Position numbers and translations under genes: made by a program. The notes below the pieces were generated by a model, which worked only from the letters and a program-made list of their open reading frames with translations, had not been told where the DNA came from and searched no databases. Shown piece after piece: positions 58,169 through 64,000 of a DNA stretch of 64,000 bases (positions within the stretch are counted from its first letter, which is position 1; the number at the start of each line of letters is the position of its first letter). The DNA lies in NCBI RefSeq assembly GCF_027947535.2, contig NZ_JAAGKO020000029.1:1-64000 (forward strand). The letters are read 5' to 3'. This stretch comes from Streptantibioticus silvisoli (GTDB lineage Bacteria > Actinomycetota > Actinomycetes > Streptomycetales > Streptomycetaceae).

Positions 58169-60010
58169 GTGCATCAGCCCGGACGCCGTATACCGCACCG
58201 CATACGCCGCAGAACCCCGCGCCGCCTCACCACCGCGGTCGCCCTGGCCGCCGCCCTCGCCGCCGCGCCCCTGGCCGCGGCCGGCCCCGCGATCGCCGCC
58301 ACCGGAGTCCCCGCCACCGGAGTCCCCGCCACCGGAGTTCCCGCCACCGGCGCTCCCGCCGCCGCGACTTCGGCCACCACACCGGCCAACGCCCCCGGCC
58401 ACCCCGGGAATCCGGCACCGCCGGTCCCGGTGTTCACCGAGGACTTCGAGCACGGCCAGGGCGCGGCGCCCTCGACGCTCACCGGCTACACCGGTGCGCC
58501 GCCGGTCGCCGAGACCTACACCGCCGACCCGGCGTGGCTCAGCGGGTGCAACGGCTACCTGGTGTCGGGCGGTACGACCGCCACCGACCCGCCCGGCAGC
58601 GGCTGCGGGCCGACCGCGTGGGCGGAGGTGAAGAAGCTCGCCGGCGCGCTGGGTACCTGGGCGGGGAGCGATCCCGCCACCAACCACGCCGTCACCGCGT
58701 ACACCCAGGGCGACCCCGGGGCCGGCAAGGTCCAGCTCCAGACGGTCGGGCCGATTCCGCTGACCGACACCGGACGCTTCCTGACGTTCTCCGTGGACGT
58801 CGCCGCCGAGAACTGTTTCGCCGCGCACCCGCTCCTGTCGTTCTTCCTGCTCGACGGCGACCGCGCGCTGCCCACCTCGACCGCGCCCATCGACGCCTGC
58901 GCCCACCCGCAGTCCACCGTGGGCGGCATCGGGGTGGGCACGTACAGCAGCAACGGCTCGGTGTTGTTCGACGGCTCGTCCGCCGGCATCCGGCTCGTCA
59001 ACGACCAGGCGAGCGGCGACGGCAACGACGGCGCGTTCGACAACGTGCGGCTGCTGGACGCCACACCGCAGCTCGACGTGGGCCTGAGCCCGTCGAGCGT
59101 GCCGGTGGGCGCACCGGCGACCCTCACGTTCACCGTGACGAACACCGATGAACTGGCCGCGAAGGACGGCTGGTCGTTCACCGCACAGCTGCCCGCCGGG
59201 TTGAGCCTCGCCGACGGCTCGACCACGGACTGCGGCGGCGGCACCCTCACCGCGGGTCCCGGCGGCGCACTGGCCGTCAGCGGTGATCTCGCCGCCGGGC
59301 AGGCATCCTGCGTGGTCACCGCGCACGTCACGTCGCTGACCCCCGGGTCCTACCAGGTGTGCGGTGCGAACATCACCGACCGGGTGGGCCTGGACGCACC
59401 CGGGTGCGCGGCGGTGACGTTCACCGCTCCGCTCTTCGACGCCCGCGCGAACGCCGCCGACGTCGTCTCCCCGCTCGCCGGTGTCGGACCGCTCGTGCCG
59501 TCGTCGCACTCGTGCGTGATCGCGCCGGGCACGGACTCGCACTCCCTGCTGACGGCCTCGCTCGGCGTCCTCGGGTCGCTCGGCGCGCTGAGCAGTGACG
59601 CCTCCGGCACGGTCGCGGCGGACGGCACGAGGACGGCGGCGGCGCACGCCTCGATCGCGAACGTGAGCCTGCTGGGCGGCCTGATCACCGCCGACGCGCT
59701 CACCACGCAGGCGTCGGCAGCCGTCGCGGTCACCGCGAACGGGCCCGGCGGCGTCACCCTCGCGGGGGACGCGACCTTCACCGGGCTGCGGATCGCCGGC
59801 GTCACGCTGCCCGTTCACCCGGCGCCGAACACCACGATCGCGCTGCCGCTGGTCGGCTCGGTCGTACTCAACGAGCACGTCACGCTCTCCGGGGGGCGGG
59901 GCATCACCGTCAACGCCCTGCACGTCACCTTGCTGACCGGCGTTCACCTCACCCTCAGCACGTCCACCGCCGCGCTGCCCACCGGCCCGGCGACCTGCCC
60001 CGCCGTCTGA
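58169..60010 (+). CDS. Large secreted protein, choice-of-anchor type with DUF11-like and beta domains
   Basis: A 613-residue exported protein. A basic N-region and signal (TTAVALAAALAAAPLAAAG) are followed by a 5-residue repeat ATGVP x 4. Residues about 85-300 form a beta domain starting PVFTEDFEHGQG with ENCFAAHPLLSFFLLDGDRA and DNVRLLDATPQLDVGLSPSS. A DUF11-like segment follows (GAPATLTFTVTNTDELAAKD, FTAQLPAGLSL). The C-terminus resembles choice-of-anchor P proteins (APNTTIALPLVGSVVLNEHV, GITVNALHVTLLTGVHL). GGAGG 6-7 bases before GTG 58169 fixes the start. Probably a surface or matrix protein. Confidence 0.85.
   Translation: MHQPGRRIPHRIRRRTPRRLTTAVALAAALAAAPLAAAGPAIAATGVPATGVPATGVPATGAPAAATSATTPANAPGHPGNPAPPVPVFTEDFEHGQGAAPSTLTGYTGAPPVAETYTADPAWLSGCNGYLVSGGTTATDPPGSGCGPTAWAEVKKLAGALGTWAGSDPATNHAVTAYTQGDPGAGKVQLQTVGPIPLTDTGRFLTFSVDVAAENCFAAHPLLSFFLLDGDRALPTSTAPIDACAHPQSTVGGIGVGTYSSNGSVLFDGSSAGIRLVNDQASGDGNDGAFDNVRLLDATPQLDVGLSPSSVPVGAPATLTFTVTNTDELAAKDGWSFTAQLPAGLSLADGSTTDCGGGTLTAGPGGALAVSGDLAAGQASCVVTAHVTSLTPGSYQVCGANITDRVGLDAPGCAAVTFTAPLFDARANAADVVSPLAGVGPLVPSSHSCVIAPGTDSHSLLTASLGVLGSLGALSSDASGTVAADGTRTAAAHASIANVSLLGGLITADALTTQASAAVAVTANGPGGVTLAGDATFTGLRIAGVTLPVHPAPNTTIALPLVGSVVLNEHVTLSGGRGITVNALHVTLLTGVHLTLSTSTAALPTGPATCPAV
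58306..58360. repeat. 15-bp in-frame repeat ATGVP in the secreted protein
   Basis: Four units close to GCCACCGGAGTCCCC directly after the signal peptide, encoding Ala-Thr-Gly-Val-Pro; last unit ATGAP. Confidence 0.85.
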
Positions 60011-60281
60011 TCCCGCCAACCCCGAACCCCGCCGCGCCGTCCGGTGTCCGCCGGGCGGCGCGGTCGGGGCGCGGGTGCGTCACCGCGGCGCGGCACTCAC
60101 CCTTGCGCTGTCGCAACGGCCTGTGCGCGTTGACGGCTCCGGCACGTGAACGACCGCCGCCGCCGCCGAGCGGGCGACGGCGGAAGCGGTGCCCGCCGGG
60201 GGCTCGCACCGGGCGCGGCTGCCCGGCGCGTGGTCACCGACCCCCGCGCCGCGCGCCGCTTCCCGATCCGCCGGGCAGACC

Positions 60282-60638
60282 CTAGGCCCGCAGGGCGTTG
60301 ATCGCGTCGTCGACGGTGGGCTGGAAGGTGAAGAGCTGGTCGAGGCCCACGATGCCGAAGACCCGTGTCAGGTCGGCGTTCAGCCCGACGACGAACAGGC
60401 GGGTGCCGGTCTTCTGCGCGCGCTGGTAGGCGCTGACGAACACGGTGATGCCCGTGGAGTCGCAGTAGGTCAGCCCCGAGGCGTCGATCAGCACGGGGGC
60501 GTCGGGGCCGAAGGGCGTTTCCTGGACGACCCGGGTGAACTCCGGTGCGGTGTGGTGGTCGAGTTCGCCGGCCACGGCCAGCACGAGGGCGCCCTGGGAA
60601 TGGGTGTGCCGGGTGGCGGTCAGAGTGCGGTCGGTCAC
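60282..60638 (-). CDS. STAS-domain anti-anti-sigma factor
   Basis: A 118-residue STAS protein. LVLAVAGELDHHTAPEFTRV, then PVLIDASGLTYCDSTGITVF, where the Ser of DST is the phosphorylation site of SpoIIAA/RsbV-type antagonists, and AQKTGTRLFVVGLNADLTRV. GTG start at 60638 with GGAG upstream; it overlaps the stop of the PP2C phosphatase by 4 bases (GTGA), so the two are translationally coupled and the phosphatase probably dephosphorylates this protein. Confidence 0.92.
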   Translation of the reverse strand: MTDRTLTATRHTHSQGALVLAVAGELDHHTAPEFTRVVQETPFGPDAPVLIDASGLTYCDSTGITVFVSAYQRAQKTGTRLFVVGLNADLTRVFGIVGLDQLFTFQPTVDDAINALRA

Positions 60639-61972
60639 CTGTTCTCCTGGGCGGACTGGGGAATGGAGCAGGGCGGGACGGACAGGGCGAGCAGCGCGGT
60701 GTCGTCGCTCACCCCGGTTCCCAGATCGGTGAAGAGTCCGTGCACCGTAGCAAGCAGGTCCTCGGCGCCTCGGGCCGCACGGGTGGCCAGGTGGCGGGTC
60801 AGACCCTCCTCGCCGAGCATGCTGCCGTCCGCGGTGCGGGCCTCGATGAGCCCGTCGGTGTACAGCAGCAGGGCGTCGCCGGGGGCCAGGCGCGTGGTGG
60901 TCTGCACGAAATGGGGGTCGGGCAGCAGCCCGATGAGTTGGCCGCCGGCGGTGGAGACCGGTTCGACGGTGCCGTCCGCGCGCACCGCCAGGGTCGGCGG
61001 ATGGCCGCCGCCGGCCAGCGTCACGGTGAAGGACCCGTCGGGCTCGGCGTCGAGCACGCCGAACACGGCGGTGCAGAACCGGGGGGTGTCCCCCTGGTAC
61101 TCGCCCTTGAGGACCGTGTCGAGGTTGGCCAGGGCGGTGCAGGGGTCGGGGTCGTAGATGGCGGCGGCACGCAGCGTGTAGCGGGTCAGCGAGGTCAGGG
61201 CGGCGGCGGCGGCGCCCTTGCCGCACACGTCGCCGAGGAAGAACGCCCACCGGCCGTCGTCGAGCGGGAACAGGTCGTAGAAGTCGCCGCCGACCTCGTC
61301 GACGGACGCGGTGTGGTAAGCGGCGGCCGCCCGGAGTCCGGGCACGGTGGGCAGCGCCGGGGGCAGCAGGGTCCGCTGGAGCGTGCGGGCCAGGCGTTCG
61401 GCGTCGGCGCGCCGCTCGCGTTCGGCCGCGACCGTGTGCTGGGCGGCCAAGCGCAGTTCGAGTTGGTCCATGACGAGCGCGGCCAGTTCCTGCAGGCCCG
61501 CGAGCTGGTCCTCGGTGGGCCGGCGGGGGCGGGTGTCGAGCACGTTCACGCTGCCCAGGCGGTGCCCGTCGGCCGTGGTGATCGGCGCGGCGGCGTAGAA
61601 CCGCACTCCCAGCTCACCGCGGACGAGGGAACTGCCGGCGGTGCGCGGGTCGTCGAGGGCGTCGGTGACGACGTACGGCCCCTGGTGCGGGATGACGGGA
61701 GCCGACAGGTCCGGGTCGCGGGCGATCTCCGCCACGTCCCGGAGCCCGTGCGCGGCCTTGAACCACACCCGGTCGCTGTCCACGATCGCCACGGTGGCCA
61801 TGGGGGCGTCGAAGATGCGGGCCGCGAGGGAGGCGATCTTGTCGAAGGTCCCGTCGGACGGGGTGTCCAGGATGTCGTAGCGGCTCACCGCGGCGAGCCG
61901 TCGCCGTTCGTCCGTCGCGGCGGCCGTGGCGGCCTCGACGTCGTGGAGGAAGGCGTCCTCGACCCCCGTCAT
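60635..61972 (-). CDS. GAF-SpoIIE/PP2C phosphatase (RsbU-like)
   Basis: A 445-residue regulator. An N-terminal GAF domain, residues about 20-180 (RLAAVSRYDILDTPSDGTFD; IASLAARIFDAPMATVAIVD; FYAAAPITTADGHRLGSVNV), a linker helix (AAERERRADAERLARTLQRT), and a PP2C/SpoIIE domain (VDEVGGDFYDLFPLDDGRWA; FFLGDVCGKGAAAAALTSLT; DALLLYTDGLIEARTADGSM; GVSDDTALLAL). Metal-binding Asp residues are present. Coupled to the STAS gene. Divergent from the sensor kinase at 62181, so the three probably form one sensory partner-switch module. Confidence 0.93.
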   Translation of the reverse strand: MTGVEDAFLHDVEAATAAATDERRRLAAVSRYDILDTPSDGTFDKIASLAARIFDAPMATVAIVDSDRVWFKAAHGLRDVAEIARDPDLSAPVIPHQGPYVVTDALDDPRTAGSSLVRGELGVRFYAAAPITTADGHRLGSVNVLDTRPRRPTEDQLAGLQELAALVMDQLELRLAAQHTVAAERERRADAERLARTLQRTLLPPALPTVPGLRAAAAYHTASVDEVGGDFYDLFPLDDGRWAFFLGDVCGKGAAAAALTSLTRYTLRAAAIYDPDPCTALANLDTVLKGEYQGDTPRFCTAVFGVLDAEPDGSFTVTLAGGGHPPTLAVRADGTVEPVSTAGGQLIGLLPDPHFVQTTTRLAPGDALLLYTDGLIEARTADGSMLGEEGLTRHLATRAARGAEDLLATVHGLFTDLGTGVSDDTALLALSVPPCSIPQSAQENR

Positions 61973-62180
61973 GCGCCTTTCCGCCCCTTCTCGGTGGCCG
62001 CGCCCGGCAGTCCGGGGTGCGGCTGTCCTATTCTACGGATCACGTCAACGAGTTGTCCGGGTTACCCGGCCGCCGTGCGCCGTCTCACAGGCCGTGGATA
62101 TCTTGACGCGCAGGGGGCCGCACAATGGATGCCGACGGGCGGCGCTCGGGCAGTGGCTGTCGTGAACGAAGGGGTGGGCA

Positions 62181-64000
62181 GTGACGCGTTCGGAGGACGC
62201 CGGGCCGCAGGTGGCGGGGCAGGTCGGGGCCGGCGTGTTCACCGCCGACCCGACGATAGGCCGGGACCTGGCCCTGGTGGACTGGGCGGCGACCACCCCG
62301 CTCGGTGATCCGGACAGCTGGCCGCAGAGCCTGAAGACGGCCGTGAGCATCCTGCTGTCGTCGAAGTTCCCGATGTGGATGGCCTGGGGGCCGGACCTCA
62401 CCTTCTTCTGCAACGCCGCCTACCGGCGCGACACGCTGGGCCGCAAGTACCCGTGGGCGCTGGGACGCCCGGCGAGCGAGGTGTGGGCGGAGATCTGGAA
62501 CGACATCGGCCCGCGCATCGACACCGTGCTCACCACCGGCGAGTCCACCTGGGACCAGGCGCTGCTGCTGTTCGTGGAGCGCTCCGGGTACCAGGAGGAG
62601 AGCTACCACACGTTCTCCTACAGCCCGTTGCGCGACGACACCGCCCAGGTGGTCGGCATGCTGTGCGTGGTCAGCGAGGAGACCGAACGGGTCATCGGCG
62701 AGCGGCGGATGGCCACGCTGCGCGACCTCGGCTCCGACCCCAGCGTGGTGCGTACCGAGCAGGAGATGCTCGACTTCGCCCGCCGCCAGCTGAGCCGCAA
62801 CCCGGCCGACCTTCCGTTCACGCTGACCTACCTCTTCCAGGAAGACGGCAGCGCCCAGCTGGCCGCGGCCACCGGAATCCGGGCCGGCCACCTCGCCGCG
62901 GCGCGGACCCTGCCGCAGGGCTCCGAGGCGGTGTGGCCGGCGGCTGCCCCGGCCCGCGGCGAGCCCGCGCTGGTGGCGCTGGACGGCGCCGCGTTCACGG
63001 ATCTGCCGACGGGGGAGTGGGCCGAGGCACCCCGTGAGGCGCTGGTGGTGCCGCTGCGGCAGCAGGGCGGCGCCCCGTACGGATTCATGGTGGTCGGCCT
63101 GAACCGGTACCGGACCCTGGACGACGCATACCGCGGCTTCGTCGAACTGATCGCCGGGCACGTCGCCACCGGAGTGGCCAGCGCCCGCAGTTACCAGGCG
63201 CAGCAGCGGCGCGCGGAGGAACTCACCGAACTGGACCGCGCGAAGACGACGTTCTTCTCCAACATCAGCCACGAGTTCCGCACCCCCCTGGCGCTGATCA
63301 TGGGACCGGTGGAGGAGCTGCGGGACCGCCTCACCGGCGCTGACCCGGGCGTACGGGAGGAGTTGGAGGTCATCCACCGCAACGGGCTGCGGCTGGGCAA
63401 GCTGGTCAACACCCTGCTGGACTTCTCCCGCATCGAGGCCGGCCGGATGCAGGCGAGCTACGAGCCGGTCGACCTGGCCACGGTCACCGCCGAACTCGCC
63501 AGCGTCTTCCGCTCCGCCGTCGACCGGGCCGGCCTGGAGTTCCAGGTCGACTGCTCCCCGCTGCCCGAGCCGGTCTTCATCGACCGCAGCATGTGGGAGA
63601 AGGTCGTCCTCAACCTGCTCAGCAACGCGCTGAAGTTCACCTTCGACGGCTCGATCCGCGTCGCCGTGCGCGCCGGGGACGGCGCGGCGGTGGTGACCGT
63701 CACGGACACCGGCATCGGGGTCGCGGCGGACGAGATGCCCAGGCTGTTCGAACGATTCCACCGCATCGAGAACGCGCGCTCGCGCTCCAACGAGGGCAGC
63801 GGCATCGGCCTGGCCCTGGTGAAGGAACTGGTGGGGCTGCACGGCGGCGAGATCGACGCCGCGTCGACCGAGGGCCGGGGCACCCGGTTCACCATCCGGC
63901 TGCCGTTCGGCTCCGCGCACCTGCCCGCCGGTGTCCTGCTGCCCCGGGCGGACGGCGGCGCGGCCCCCGCCGTGACCGACCCCTTCGTGCAGGAAGCCCT
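62181..64000 (+). CDS. Multi-sensor histidine kinase, truncated by window end
   Basis: At least 606 residues; no stop before the window edge. The start is GTG at 62181 with AAGGGG upstream. An N-terminal PAS-like sensor (FPMWMAWGPDLTFFCNAAYR; YHTFSYSPLRDDTAQVVGML) spans about 30-165, and a GAF-type region about 190-345 (VVPLRQQGGAPYGFMVVGLN; LIAGHVATGVASARSYQAQQ). HisKA follows with FFSNISHEFRTPLALIMGPV (phospho-His364), then HATPase_c (WEKVVLNLLSNALKFTFDGS N-box; VTDTGIGVAADEMPRLFERF; GSGIGLALVKELVGLHGGEI). The sequence after the ATPase (PFGSAHLPAGVLLPR) suggests further domains, often a receiver and PP2C in this family. Confidence 0.92.
   Translation, partial: MTRSEDAGPQVAGQVGAGVFTADPTIGRDLALVDWAATTPLGDPDSWPQSLKTAVSILLSSKFPMWMAWGPDLTFFCNAAYRRDTLGRKYPWALGRPASEVWAEIWNDIGPRIDTVLTTGESTWDQALLLFVERSGYQEESYHTFSYSPLRDDTAQVVGMLCVVSEETERVIGERRMATLRDLGSDPSVVRTEQEMLDFARRQLSRNPADLPFTLTYLFQEDGSAQLAAATGIRAGHLAAARTLPQGSEAVWPAAAPARGEPALVALDGAAFTDLPTGEWAEAPREALVVPLRQQGGAPYGFMVVGLNRYRTLDDAYRGFVELIAGHVATGVASARSYQAQQRRAEELTELDRAKTTFFSNISHEFRTPLALIMGPVEELRDRLTGADPGVREELEVIHRNGLRLGKLVNTLLDFSRIEAGRMQASYEPVDLATVTAELASVFRSAVDRAGLEFQVDCSPLPEPVFIDRSMWEKVVLNLLSNALKFTFDGSIRVAVRAGDGAAVVTVTDTGIGVAADEMPRLFERFHRIENARSRSNEGSGIGLALVKELVGLHGGEIDAASTEGRGTRFTIRLPFGSAHLPAGVLLPRADGGAAPAVTDPFVQEA

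Noticed and set aside
57437..60019. 860-codon minus frame over the secreted-protein gene
   Set aside because: Antisense shadow; the plus gene has a signal peptide, ribosome-binding site and recognisable domains.

Overview
The window is typical Streptomyces-type actinobacterial DNA. G+C is very high, GTG starts and 4-base ATGA/GTGA gene overlaps are common, and the gene families are characteristic (MmyB-type XRE regulators, SpoIIE/PP2C phosphatases with GAF/PAS/STAS partners, F420-type LLM oxidoreductase, YtrA-type GntR, bald-type TTA codons in a few genes). No tRNA, rRNA, CRISPR array or intact transposon was seen. Few house-keeping genes are present and there are many minisatellites and gene fragments, so this looks like accessory or chromosome-arm sequence.

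Layout. 0-5 kb: SDR oxidoreductase divergent from its TetR regulator across two matched dyads, an XRE regulator divergent from a VOC protein, a GNAT acetyltransferase and a secreted RlpA-like/chitin-binding protein. 5-11 kb: two unknown small proteins, a stretch with a cytochrome P450 heme-site remnant and a strong palindrome, a 730-aa PAS/GAF/PP2C/ATPase stress phosphatase and a second MmyB-like regulator. 11-19 kb: LLM oxidoreductase, lytic-transglycosylase-like protein, a plant/fungal-style BAHD acyltransferase, an ICMT-family methyltransferase, a GNAT fragment and a free-standing NRPS protein (C-A-PCP). 19-28 kb: TetR regulator, membrane protein, SDR, GNAT, VOC-like protein, DUF308-like membrane protein, GntR operon, SRPBCC protein. 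28-36 kb: LysR plus FAD monooxygenase, secreted transglycosylase, then a LysR/MFS divergent pair lying between a broken integrase and a broken Tn3-family transposase. 36-44 kb: secreted TNT-domain (NAD-glycohydrolase-like) protein, small secreted protein, membrane PP2C phosphatase, a lower-G+C NucS/DUF91-type nuclease with a large unknown C-terminus, and a membrane NACHT NTPase. 44-53 kb: a tightly overlapping four-gene FtsX/MacB-type ABC exporter operon. 53-60 kb: P450 plus a TTA-containing membrane protein, a repeat-rich gene-free stretch, a secreted protein coupled to a small cytosolic one, an EmrB-type MFS fragment, and a large secreted choice-of-anchor protein. 60-64 kb: STAS antagonist plus GAF/PP2C phosphatase, divergent from a multi-sensor histidine kinase that runs off the window.

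The strongest new signal is regulatory. A 23-bp operator (AAAAMCAC-N7-GTGGKTTT) occurs in front of the TetR gene at 20.3 kb, in front of an orphan ribosome-binding site/ATG at 26.1 kb and in front of the P450 operon at 55.0 kb. At the latter two it lies 47-48 bp from the start codon. This suggests one TetR protein governs itself, the P450 operon and a third, possibly decayed, unit. Other leads are the nuclease/NACHT pair as a possible defence locus, the bacterial BAHD enzyme near the stand-alone NRPS, the TNT protein, and many minisatellites, several of them straddling stop codons or fused in frame to transporter genes.
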